A stretch of 64,000 bases of DNA from Moringa oleifera. Lineage: Eukaryota > Streptophyta > Magnoliopsida > Brassicales > Moringaceae. This document shows positions 34,587 to 46,197 of this stretch, piece after piece (within the stretch, counting starts at the first letter, position 1; each line of letters opens with the position of its first letter). Location: contig JAJFZO010000889.1 of assembly GCA_021397835.1 (NCBI GenBank), positions 4,154,001 to 4,218,000 of the forward strand, written 5' to 3'. The translations under genes were made by a program, and so were the position numbers. The notes beneath the pieces were generated by a model. The model did no database searches, was not told where the DNA came from, and saw only the letters and a program-made list of their open reading frames with translations.

Positions 34587-37500
34587 ATGGCTTCGACTTT
34601 GCTTTGCAACTCCGTCAACCCTTCAATAACAACGACGAGAACGACCGTCTTCTCGGGAACCCACTTCCCACTTCCTGTCGCCAAGTACCTTGCAACAAAT
34701 ACATCACCATCTTTGCACTATAATTCCCAGTTAACGAGCAAACCATGCACCCAAAAGAATAGACCAGTACAAGTGAGAGTCACAGTGGCAGGGACATCAA
34801 GCAAGCAGAGCGACAGTGGGGTCGAAGAGAACCAGATGCAGGCGAAGAAAAAGCTGAGGGTACTGGTTGCCGGGGGTGGGATTGGTGGCTTGGTTTTCGC
34901 TTTGGCTGCCAAGAGGAAGGGTTTCCATGTTATGGTGTTTGAGAAGGACATGAGTGCTATAAGAGGAGAGGGGCAGTACAGAGGTCCTATTCAGATACAG
35001 AGCAATGCATTGGCTGCTTTGGAGGCTATTGATTCGGATGTCGCGGAGGAGGTTATGAAAGCTGGATGTATAACTGGCCAAAGAATTAATGGTCTGGTTG
35101 ACGGTGTTTCTGGTAATTGGTAAGTTGTTTTCGGATTGGGCTCCCTGGAGCTCCTTTTGAGAAATGATTAAGTGATTGGTTATGTGTGTGAGATATATAC
35201 CCCTTGATTGTAGAAGCATGGCAGTTTTTGGGTTGAGTTGGTCATAAGTTTGCTATCAAGAGAATTCATGATAATTTACTCAGTTCTCACAGTTTTTTTG
35301 AGCAACAAATAATTAATTGGCATTAAAATTTTTGTCTTATAAGGGAGGTTGATGCTCATAAGATACCAGATTTTAGTGGTTTCTTACCAGAAAATTTGAA
35401 AGGTTGCTGTCCCGAACTTCCAAGTTCTTCATTTTTTAGATGTGTTCTTGCATCATGGTTTTTTAATGTCTGGAAAATGGACTAGTCATTATCTTGAAAG
35501 TTTCCAGTACCTTAAAAATGGACAGTTAATTGTAAAATCCATTATGTTCAAGGAGTGATGGTGCTTCCTAGGTTTAGCACGATTAAGAATTTTGTTTGAC
35601 GATTCGCTCTCCCCAAGACATATCAAAAGCAAAGAAAGAAATAAGTATGTGAGGAGAGCAGATTGAAATCTGTTGGGTGCTTGTTTCACAATCTGCAAAT
35701 TCTAATTTTAGGCGAAGCATCATGGTTAGTTGATGCTAAAAGAATTTGGCGTGCTATCATAAGTAAGATGTAATAATGCATGATTTATTGTAAAAGAAAG
35801 TGAAAAATTAGGAGAAATTATGTGGAAAGGTTCGTAGAATTCAATTGGCTGTATGCTTTATATGATTTAATCTTTTGACCAAACAAAAGGACAGTTTACA
35901 TGTAAAAGGGGTGATCAAATATAGCTAGAGTGCTGGAAAATGATTACAGGCTTAGATAAGTGAATTGACTAATGAACTGACCATGGTTCTCCAGAACAAT
36001 AGAAAAACTTATAGACAGGGTTCGGTCAATTCAGGTTGATGTCTTGCCTTGTCTAGGACATAAAATAATAAATTTACCTCCTTGACAAATTTCTCAGGAC
36101 TTGTTGGTTAGAAGCATCTGGCATATTAAATGATCTAATGGTACATTAGTTGGTTTCAGGTATATCAAGTTTGATACATTCACTCCTGCTGTAGAACGTG
36201 GGCTCCCAGTTACAAGAGTTATTAGTCGAATGACTTTGCAACAAATCCTAGCTTGTGCAGTTGGGGAAGATGTAATCATGAATGACAGTAATGTTGTTAA
36301 CTTTGAGGATAATGGAGACAAGGTAATATTATATATTCAACGGTCAAACTGTCCTTTAACCCAAATTTGTCTCACCAATTCATAAAATTTGTCTTTTTTT
36401 TTTGGGTGTATGTTGTACTTGAGCAAGTATTTAAGAAAGTGGTCCTCTTATATAATAGTGTTATTACTTTGATGTTAATTTTATTTGCACTTTTGTGATC
36501 CAAAAATTCAGGTCACTGTAATGCTTGAGAATGGACAGCAATATGAAGGTGATCTTCTGGTTGGAGCTGATGGAATATGGTCAAAGGTATAGCTCTGGAT
36601 AGTTTGTGTTGTTTCTGCTTGCCTCCATGCTTGTGAAAACAGTATCGATTTGCTGGTGGGCATGTTGCTGGGCTGTTGAGGCTGATTAATAGTCTCTCTT
36701 TTCAGCACATGTATTGATTTCCAGTAATAATAAAATCTAAAGCATAGTGGTTGTTTGCTTCCTCAGGTGAGGAATAAGTTATTTGGGCCAAAGGAGGCCA
36801 TGTATTCAGGCTACACTTGTTATACTGGCATTGCAGATTTTGTGCCTGCTGATATCGAGTCTGTAGGGTATGTTCCATTTACTCTTGGAATGACAACCCA
36901 ACTTTTCCACAAAGTAAATTTTGAATTTGGAGCATCCTGTATAGTTCTTTCTTTTCATGTGTATCATAATGACAGACTTATGATGGATCTTTTGCTCTGA
37001 AGGTATCGCGTATTTTTGGGCCACAAACAGTACTTTGTTTCTTCAGATGTGGGTGCAGGAAAGATGCAGTGGTATGCTTTTCACAAGGAACCAGCTGGTG
37101 GAGAGGATGCCCCTCATGGTAGATTCTCTTTACATGATCTGGATTCCCCATAAGCATGCTCTTTATGGATTTCTTCTACCCCGTCTCGCAATTCGAAAAA
37201 TAAAAATGATAAAAAGGAAGGAAGGAAGCTATAAGTAACATTAACATGTTTGTACTGCCGGCATATTATATCGATAAATATGACTGCATTCACTAATACT
37301 GAACCACAATCTTTTGCCTGTAAAATTCATTCTAGCTGGAGATGTAGATTGAGAAGGGATTTGAGGGAATGAATTATTTCTGTTTAAATGATAATCTTGT
37401 TTGACGTTGAGCTCTTCTCCTTTAATTTCACTATGATTACAGAGGGCAACCACTATTTAGCGTCTGTTTTAATTCTAAATCACATACAGTTTGTTTTAGT

Positions 37501-40500
37501 GCATTGTCAGTAACTCTGTTTTAATATTTAACTTTCAGACTCAAAAAGTGATAAGATAGGTAGTGAAGAAAATATTTATGTGCCAAACTCTATAAAAAAT
37601 GTGACAGTGATGACAGCAGCATACCAGCGGCTTCTAATGCTCTTTACTTCTCTCTTCATGTTTTGTAGGTAAAAGGGAAAGGTTGCTAAAAATATTTGAG
37701 GGTTGGTGTGACAATGTAATAGATCTATTACTTGCCACAGATGAAGATGCAATTCTTCGACGAGACATCTATGATCGGACACCCACCTTTACTTGGGGAA
37801 GGGGTCGTGTGACCTTGCTAGGAGATTCTATCCATGCAATGCAGCCAAATATGGGCCAAGGTGGATGCATGGCTATTGAGGTATAAATGATGAACCATGG
37901 TACTACCAGTATTCTTTTGTAGTCTTTAACTTAGTCCTTTGTTCTTCACCAATATGGAACAATCACTTCACATGTGAACCTGAGATATCTCTCCCTTCCA
38001 CTCTTTAGATCATGACTCGAATCTCCCTGATTGATAAACCAGCACTCCCCATCAGGCCATAGTTTAGCACTACAGAGAATCACCAGTCACATTTAAGTGC
38101 CACACTCCCACTAATTTGAGAACCACTTGTTCTCCTTGCACAACAGTTCTACTAATATATCTATTAGTTATCTAGTGTCACTTAGGTCCAAAGATTAGCT
38201 GTTCTCTTAGTCTCATTTACTTCATGTCACTTACTCGTCCCCCACATTAAGTTTTGTGTCCATTACAATGTATAATTTCCTCACTTCGCTTATTACTGCA
38301 GGACAACCACTCTCATTTGTAAACCTAAACATGTTCAAAAACTGTTTTTTGTTGCAAAGGGTACTTTATTTGGCAAATTGTATCAACTCTATCTTACCTT
38401 TTTAAAATCTAGATTAGATTTGCTCTTTGGCATGCAAAGCAATTAACTAGCGAGAACCAGTTCATGAGGGAGCTAAAACCTTTTTTGAATCCTTTTTCTG
38501 AAAATTTCTACAGGATAGTTATCAGCTTGCTTGGGAGCTTGATAGAGCGTGGAAACAAAGTGTTGAATCAGGAACTCCTGCTGACATCGTTTCTTCTTTA
38601 AAGAAGTAAGTTCATATTTTCTTGTCAAATAATCCAGGAAGACTTGAAGTTTAGGTTGGAACTTCAGATCCTTGGAAGTAGAGGAATACAAGTATGCCTT
38701 TACATGTAAACATGGGACTTGCAAGTGTCACAGATGAGTACTGTGGAATTTCCTGTGTTTCATTGAAAATATACAGATATATGAAAAGTATTGAGATGTA
38801 GAGTTTGATCCTCGATATTAACTAGCCTAAAATGTTTTGGGATTCCAGCCTGTGGCTCCTCTAAATGGCTTGTGGCATCTGTTTCCTGACTAATAGCAGC
38901 ATCAATGTAACTTACCTATTTTATTTTTACAACTGACTCTCTTATGTGATCTCGCCTCTTAATTTATGTTCCACAGCTATGAGAGATCCAGGAGACTGCG
39001 AGTTGCCATTATCCATGGAATGGCAAGAATGGCTGCTCTTATGGCTTCAACTTACAAGGCTTACTTGGGTGTAGGGCTTGGTCCATTGTCGGTAGGAATC
39101 TCTTATGATAATGAGATAAAACATGATCGAAGATATGTTTTTGATAGTACTGCTGGAATTTTGCATGCATGACTGTCTTCTGATCTGCATTGCAGTTTTT
39201 AACAAGGTTGCGGATACCACATCCTGGAAGAGTTGGTGGGAGAGTCTTTATTGACTTAGCTATGCCCCGGATGCTCAGTTGGGTTTTAGGAGGTAACAGG
39301 TTAGCTCTTCACATTCTTCCCATCCTCCTGTCCCTCCTCTCTCCATGGATTTCCTGTAATCATTTATTTCAAGTTGTCATCACAATTTCCTATGAGAAAA
39401 TAAGGAGCTATACAATGTAGTTGTTATGCCTTGGGTTCTTATGGTTCAATGCATTTTATCAAACAGTGGTGAGTTCAAGCTCTAAAAACTGCCAAAAGCA
39501 TAGGAACTGGGAATAACATATTGGACCCATAAAGATACAAAAAAGGACATAAAGTAGTGTTCTAAGATATCCAAGGATTACAGTATGCGACTTGAATTTT
39601 AGAAAAAAAGACAAAATTACTATAATATAATATCACACAGTTGCTGGATATATGCTTTTGTTAGTCTGTTAAACTGAAATGAAAAGTTACATCTTCCTTT
39701 TGCAGCTCAACCCTTGAAGGAAGGTCCGTCTGTTGCAGACTTTCAGACAAGGTATTTAGTCCAAATACTATTGATTTTTGGATCCTTTAATTTAGTAGCT
39801 ATTCATAGATAGCTCACTATGAATTATGAGTCACAGGATTCTGATATGTTTAGTGACTAATATTGATCCACAATTTCTGAAGGCTAATGACCAATTGAGG
39901 AGATGGTTTGAAGACAATGATGCTCTAGAGCGTGCCATAAGTGGAGAGTATGTCTGATAAACTCATATCATCACTAGGCTTATAGTTCTGCCCCAGCCTT
40001 CCTATTAGTGTATTTAGATCTAGCTCATTCATTTTGCAGGTGGTTTTTGTTACCATGTGGAGATGACTCTGTTGCTTCAGGACCTATTTGTTTCAGTAGG
40101 GATGAGAACAAACCATGCATGATTGGGTATGCTTTTAGCTATAGATTCATGTCCAGTGATACTTAAAATAGGAAAGTAACTTGAAAGTTTCTTCTTGTTC
40201 TTCTCCTATCTTATGCATGAGACATCTTATCATATGCCACTGTGATTGTAGGAGCGAGTCACACAAGGATTTTCCTGAAACTATTGTGATTCCTTCACCC
40301 CAGGTGATTTTTCTGGATTTTCTTTTCATCTGCTTACTAATGAAATCGTTTCTTCACAAGAAGGGTGAAGTGAAGAGGACAGCTTCTTATTAAACTTTTG
40401 TCTTAGATTTCGAAAATGCATGCTCGTATCAGCTATAAAGATGGAGCTTTCTTCCTGATCGATTTGAGAAGTGAATATGGCACCTATATCACAGAGTAAG

Positions 40501-40935
40501 TTGGGGCAAGGCATATTGTTTTAATCTTTCTTTCCTGAAATAACAATTTCATTGAATTCTCAAAAAATCAACTCTCTTTGAATGTGCAGTAATGAGGGAA
40601 AGAGGTACCGGGTGTCTCCAAACTTTCCTGCTCGATTCAGACCATCTGATGTTATTGAGTTTGGTAACGATAAGAAGGTGAAAACTAGCCCCCGCTGCTT
40701 GAAATCTTCTTGATCATGTTCCTTGTCAGGCAAACTGCATGAAATCTCATAACCATATCATTCAAACTTTCACGTACATACTAAATCAAACAAACATTAA
40801 CTTACACTCTCCTGTTTCGATAATTGCCTGAGCTTCCAAGTAAATTTGCAGGCATCTTTTCGGGTTAAGGTGATGAGAATATCTCCAGAGATTGCAGAGA
40901 AAAAGAAAGAGAGTGAAACACTTCAGGCAGTGTGA
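34587..40935 (+). CDS. ZEP: Zeaxanthin epoxidase, chloroplastic
   Basis: The enzyme converts zeaxanthin to antheraxanthin and violaxanthin in plastids, serving the xanthophyll cycle and abscisic acid synthesis. Sixteen exons were read: 34587-35119, 36160-36322, 36512-36586, 36767-36867, 37003-37118, 37669-37880, 38514-38605, 38977-39091, 39196-39299, 39706-39751, 39883-39947, 40040-40126, 40252-40303, 40407-40495, 40590-40677 and 40852-40935. They give 673 residues, near the usual family length. A Ser/Thr-rich transit peptide covers about the first 65-85 residues. The FAD-dependent monooxygenase part has GGGIGG (96-101), GADGIWS (250-256) and GDSIHAMQPNMGQGG (381-395). A C-terminal FHA domain follows (about 545-640: SKMHARI, EYGTYITD). 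No key motif is missing, so the gene looks intact. Confidence 0.95.
38014..38063 (-). repeat. SINE-like A/B-box pair in ZEP intron 6
   Basis: Read on the minus strand, TATGGCCTGATGGGG (A-box-like) is followed about 25 bases later by GAGATTCGAGTC (B-box-like), the spacing of a tRNA-derived promoter. No complete cloverleaf fits, so this is better explained as a tRNA-derived SINE remnant than as a tRNA gene. The element's ends and any target-site duplication were not identified. Confidence 0.35.
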
Positions 40936-40970
40936 AAGAATATCTCCAGAGATTTTGGACAGGAAGAAAA

Positions 40971-40988
40971 GGGGGGGGGGGGGGGGGG
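40971..40988 (+). repeat. Run of 18 G in the ZEP 3' region
   Basis: Eighteen consecutive G bases begin 36 bases after the ZEP stop codon, preceded by GAAGAAAA. Such a run is unusual in an AT-rich 3' untranslated region. It may be real and unstable in length, or its length may be a base-calling artefact. Confidence 0.9.
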
Positions 40989-43900
40989 ACATTTCAGGCA
41001 AGGAGAAAAGTCTGAAGTTTGTTGGATTTCTTACAGGAATTGTACAGGGTATTTATTTTGGAGCAGCAGTGTATAATATCTGCTGCAGTTAGTACATTTT
41101 TGTTCAGGATCTGCAACGACAGCAGTATACAAGAAATCTCTGCCTTTGCTACATCTTGTACCCCGTTGGAAAAACCTGATTTTTCTTTCCAGGGGGACCG
41201 ATAGAAAATAGAAATGCATTTTTTTTCCCTAATGGAATTGGGTTTAACTTTGTTTTATGATTGATTGAAGGTGTGATGTGGGCATAGATCATATCTAGTT
41301 AATGATAACTGTATTAATTGGATGAAAGGAACAGGAGTACAATAATTAACAGTGTCATCGTCTGTCTGGATGAACCTGGAAGTGGGGGAGAACTAGATAC
41401 ACCAATGATATTACTGGCTGCTGGGGCCCATCTGCAGTTTGTATCACCCAACAGTACTTATGTATTGCACATGTAACTTGTCTCCCAGTTTGGCCCTATA
41501 TTTTACCTATAACAAAAACCATAGGCAGCAAACAATAAATATTTACAATTTACTCATAAATATTTAGTTAATATATAATACATAATATATAAAGTATAAA
41601 CATAAAAAACAAAAATAAGTTAAATTTATTTTTTAATTTAAATTTTGATGCATCGATCAAGTCAATTATATATTTAATTTTTTAATTTGAGTTAAATTAA
41701 ATTTTAGTTTAAATTAATTATAAAAATTAAGTATATTTTATTACTATAATATTTTCAAAATAAATTTAATATTTTATTTTAAATCAATTATTTATATTTA
41801 AATAATTTTAAACTTATGAGTTATTTTTATAATTTTTTTTAAACTTTTGATAGTATAAATTTTTTTTAAAAAGTATTTTTAATAAGTAAAAATTTTTAAA
41901 TTTGTTTTATAAGGGCAGTTTATCTATTTTTTTACTTTTCTAAAATTTTAAATCAAAATTTATTATCCAAAATTTTAAATTTAAATTTTTAATAAAATTT
42001 AAAATTAAATCAAATTAAAAAAATAGATGTGCAATTGATTCAATTATACTTCAAATAATAAATAAAAATATAATAATTAATTTTTTAAAATATTTAAATG
42101 TTCTAAAATATTCTAATAATTAATGTTTTCACAAACTGTTTGGTGGCTTAACTTAGGCTGGGCCCTAGAAGGCCGAGTCAAGATTGATTCTTACTGATGC
42201 CTAACTTGGGCCTCTTGAATGCGGCTTCTGTACTGTACCATAACGTACAAGCTTGAAAAGCAGTCACTAGCTAGTAGCTACTGTAATTTTCCACATACAT
42301 GCATCATCCCATGAATTTTATTCTTTTACCTACTTTGCTTCCATTCCATTCCCCTCTCCAGTTACATGCATACAGTGATTCCCCTTTCACAACAACTCCT
42401 CACTCCACATGACACCGTTTCGCAATGAAATTCACATTTTTCTGTTAATTGAGTTTTTTATTAAAAAATAATTTTTTTATAATTTATTATGTAAATAGAT
42501 TTATACAGATGAAATTAAAAAAGGACGTAATCCTTGACAATGCCACAACAGGCCGAACCCTCCTTAACGTCTACGTCTTTCTCTGTCTTTTTTGGGACAG
42601 ATCACCCACTTTGTGTACAAATCACATTCAAAGTCCATAGGAGGAGCAATTGTCTGTCTCCCTCCGGATGACAAAAGCAACGCACCGTCCCAACTCCGGG
42701 TGACCCTTTCTAAGGACACCCCACCCCACCACCGCATTCTTCTCTGCACATATAGGACAAAACCTTGATTTACCCTTCACCACCACCCTATTTATCCTCT
42801 ACTGCATTCCGCACCATAGCTAACCTAGATGCTACCTTCATCTACGGCCACGATTTCATCCTGCCTAACTTGCTCTTCACTTATTGTCTAGAGAAATGCA
42901 GACACGAAAGAGGTAAAGCCCATTAACTCGGCGAGAATTGCACGTGACTGAGAGGTTGAGGCGGTGGAGGTGGAGATGGAGATGGCAGTGACCGTTGGGC
43001 ATTTAATGCTAGGGTTTGCTTGAGAATTGAGATTCGGCAAAGCCATTTTCCGTTGCTTTGGGTTTCTTTCTTCTTGTCCGCTCTAATTATTGCTGACCGA
43101 GGCGAATGCCCATGTGGCCTAAAATCTCCACATGCAATTAGGTCCCTGCTACCTCATTCTTCGAGTGGATAAACAAACAGTACCCACTTTGTGATTTTGG
43201 ATGTTCATCTCATGTAACACAACATTTGCTGGATCGATGGGTCAAGCATTTGGAGGATTGTTTCTGGTTGCATTCATATAATTTCATTATCAAGAAGCAA
43301 TTTTGTACTCATACCCACCTAACAACGAGAGCTTCTCGTGCAGATGATTCTGCTCTCTCTTCAGCTTGACATTTTCGCAAACATAAACAACTCATCAAGA
43401 TGTGAAACGGGTACCGAACATTTTGAATCCATTTTTCGTGAAAAACAGAGACGATTTAATCTCTAGGAGAGCAACCCAATTCCTTGAATCACATCTCCTT
43501 GAGATTCGCTTGCGTCCTAGTAGTGGAAATCGTTACAAAAACAAGATTAATCAGTGTGAAGGGCGAGTAAGTGTCCATGGGTCCGTACAATGGTAGACGC
43601 TCCAGCACATGTGGACCTGCACCCGAGATGCTCCCGAAATGACTACAAAACAGGCACTACAGGGCCTAACCAAGAACACCTTCTCCCTCCCACAAAAAAG
43701 AAGAAAAAAAAAACAGGCTTTCTGGTATTATCCATTCAGCGTTCTCTCGCGAAAGCTAACCAAATTTGAGCTACTAAAAAGTGTTTCAACTGTGTAGGAG
43801 AAATAGGAAAAGAAGAAAAAGGCCTCCACCAGGGGCCCCACCTTTGCTTCCTCTAACTGTCCCATCTCATGTACGGTGGGACCGACATCACGTGGTCCCA

Positions 43901-44759
43901 TTCTAGATTTTAGTTTCCGGATTTACCCTCGAGATTTTTCCGGGATTATTACAACGCCAACTTCGGCCAAACTTTTCATATGGCCGAACTCGCTCGCCTC
44001 GTTGTTTTGTCTCTCAAAAGCTAAACGGTGGAGAGGGTTTTACTGTGTCAAGGTTTTCCCCCCGATATCTTTTGCCCAAATTCGGAGGAGAGAAAATTGA
44101 AAAGAAGGGGAAAAAAAAAAGAGATGCCCAGAGAGAAAAGAAAGGAGCATCGCCATCCCTCATCTTTTTATCTCTCTGTCTTCAATTTTTAGTTTCTCAA
44201 CAGAAGAGATTTTTCTCAGACATTTTCTCCAAATCACGCTCATGGAATTCCTTTTCCCCAGAAAATCCACCTGACGCATCGCAAATTTGAAACTACTTCC
44301 TGTCTTCCCTCTTGCCAATCACTGAACCATTCGTGCCGACCCTAAACGACGTCGTGCACCAGACCTCAACTTACAAAAGTGGGACCCACCAACTTCTCTC
44401 TTGATTATTAACTTAATCAAGAGAAGATACACACGTGCGCCTGGTACAAATATAAAGCTGAGCCAGAGCCAGTTCCAGTTCACAATAATATTCCTAAATT
44501 TAAAAAAGAAAAAACAAATGAACTGTAAACACATAGAAAATAGCAATAACTATACATATAAAATTATATTTCATTAATTATTTATATATAATGACAATGT
44601 AAATTTTGATTTTTTTGAAGTGATTTGTTTTCATAGTACAACGCGTTTCCCCATATTTTCAATTTTTACCCAAAAGAGGGAAAAGCGAACCCCGATGCCC
44701 TTAAAATTTATAAAAATAAAAATAAATAAATAAGGGGTAAAGAATCTCTATGCTTTGTA
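40989..44759. other. Intergenic region between ZEP and the SMI1/KNR4-like gene
   Basis: The start is the ZEP 3' flank. From about 41500 to 42120 the sequence is very AT-rich and holds repeat copy 2. From 42120 to 44400 composition is more balanced, with a CACGTG box near 43890 and an ACGACGTCGT palindrome near 44347. Several frames of 60-80 codons were checked (for example 43402-43596 and 44045-44290). None begins convincingly or matches a family. Confidence 0.5.
41620..42010. repeat. AT-rich interspersed repeat, copy 2
   Basis: The motif order matches 12480-12780: TTTAATTTGAGTTAAATTAAA-like start, TATAAAAATTAAG, TTTATTACTATAATAT, TTATATTTAAATAATTTTAAA and TTTTGATAGTATAAATTTTT. The copies differ by many substitutions and small indels. 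No coding frame is present. Confidence 0.45.
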
Positions 44760-45956
44760 TCATGACCGTGAAACCGACTCGGCCAGTTTCCCGATTCTTT
44801 CCACGAGTTCAGGCGATAGCTTCTTAGCCGGTTTTCTTTCCTTCTCCCGCCGGAAATTAAACCCCAGCGCCTCAGACACCTCCTCGGAACTCCACCCGGC
44901 TTTCCGGAGCGAATCAGAGAACCGATCCACTTTTAGCAGCAGGGCGTCCAGGACCGCTTGGTTATCCAACAAAACCATCTCTCCTTCGAAAAAACCGGAG
45001 GCGGAAACTTGAACCATGTCTTCAATGTCGGATTCGTTCCACCCGCCTTCTCTCAAAACCGACCCGATTTGGTCTATGTACTGGTCGACCCATTTCGGGA
45101 TTGCTGATCTGGGCATGTCGAAGTACCTTTCCGGTGAAGAAGATGAAGAAGACGATGAAATCCTCCGGCGGCGATCCACGGCCGCGTCGCTCCAGAACTC
45201 GACCCATCTCGGGGTTCGTGCACCGGATACCAGACACGTATCCAAACTCCGCCTGGAGAAATTCGAAGATGACCCGGCAGTTTTCTCACTCACGGAGCGT
45301 TGCTTCTTGAGGACTTGAGGGTCGGACTCGGAGCTCCGGAACAACGATTCGCGCTCGAAGAAATCGGACAGATCCAACCCGCAACAGAAGATTCTACTTT
45401 CGTCGATGAAGAAAATCGGGTTTCCCGCTAAAGATGGGTTGCAGGGAATGTAGCAATGGTTGAAGATCGGTATCAAGAGCGGCGCTCTCTTAAGCGCGTT
45501 TCTGGCAACCCGTAAAGCCTTTTCAGGGTCGACTGGTCTCGGGCCCCATGATTTGGACCATAGGGTGTTCCGGGCGATCTGAAAGGAGATAGCGGCTATT
45601 GGTAAGTCTAAGGAAGCGCGTAAGTGCAGCCGAGCACCGGCGGCGCGCCAATCGGGGAATCCGGGGCCGACGGGCAAGCCAGCTGATAACACGGCTCTCA
45701 GGTCAGGCGGGAATGCAAATCCGAACTCGGCCTCGGCGCGTGCAAACTCAGCATCGGACAGACCCGGCTGGACTTGGATACCCGAAGTCTTCAAGTGAGT
45801 TATCACTTTCTCGGCCAAAGAAGAGAAAGATAACAGACCATTACGGACTGGAAGCGAAGCAGGTGATGATGGTGCAGCAGCTCGAGCAGATAAGCGACGC
45901 AAACCAGCTATGTGGGCCTGGTTAAGACCGGCCATCCTCCGGTCCACGTCCACCAT
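44760..45956 (-). CDS. SMI1/KNR4-like (SUKH-type) plant protein
   Basis: This intronless gene encodes 398 residues, and its coding DNA is visibly more GC-rich than its surroundings. The segment around residues 66-105 ([37 protein letters not shown], given here only as landmarks [14 protein letters not shown] and GFPDW) fits the SMI1/KNR4 fold, which in fungi links cell-wall signalling proteins. Later blocks [20 protein letters not shown] (about 165-184) and [16 protein letters not shown] are typical of a plant-wide family of about 400 residues without an assigned role. A run of nine Ser and a Lys/Glu-rich C terminus are low complexity. The start is ATG 45956, with a TATA box about 235 bases upstream. 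Function is not known. Confidence 0.8.
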   Translation of the reverse strand: MVDVDRRMAGLNQAHIAGLRRLSARAAAPSSPASLPVRNGLLSFSSLAEKVITHLKTSGIQVQPGLSDAEFARAEAEFGFAFPPDLRAVLSAGLPVGPGFPDWRAAGARLHLRASLDLPIAAISFQIARNTLWSKSWGPRPVDPEKALRVARNALKRAPLLIPIFNHCYIPCNPSLAGNPIFFIDESRIFCCGLDLSDFFERESLFRSSESDPQVLKKQRSVSEKTAGSSSNFSRRSLDTCLVSGARTPRWVEFWSDAAVDRRRRISSSSSSSSPERYFDMPRSAIPKWVDQYIDQIGSVLREGGWNESDIEDMVQVSASGFFEGEMVLLDNQAVLDALLLKVDRFSDSLRKAGWSSEEVSEALGFNFRREKERKPAKKLSPELVERIGKLAESVSRS

Positions 45957-46187
45957 GGTGGTTCAGTAAAATTGACCGTTACTTTGAGAAAATATCCCCC
46001 CGCGCCTGTCGCCACAAAAACTACAGCGTTTGTCCGCCAAAAACCAAGTAGTTGCCTACTTTTCGGCTTTGAAATGGAAGGGAAGGAAGAGAAGGAGTGG
46101 AGGTTGTGTAATGGTGAAGGAAAAAAAGTGCAGAGAGTGAAGTGCTTTTTGGAAGACAGAGGAGCTCGGTGCACAAAGCAGGGATGA

Positions 46188-46197
46188 GTATTTATAG
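46188..46197 (-). promoter_or_regulatory. TATA box of the SMI1/KNR4-like gene
   Basis: On the minus strand this reads CTATAAATAC, a near-consensus plant TATA box, 232 bases upstream of the ATG. A leader of about 200 nt is implied; it is CT-rich. Confidence 0.6.
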
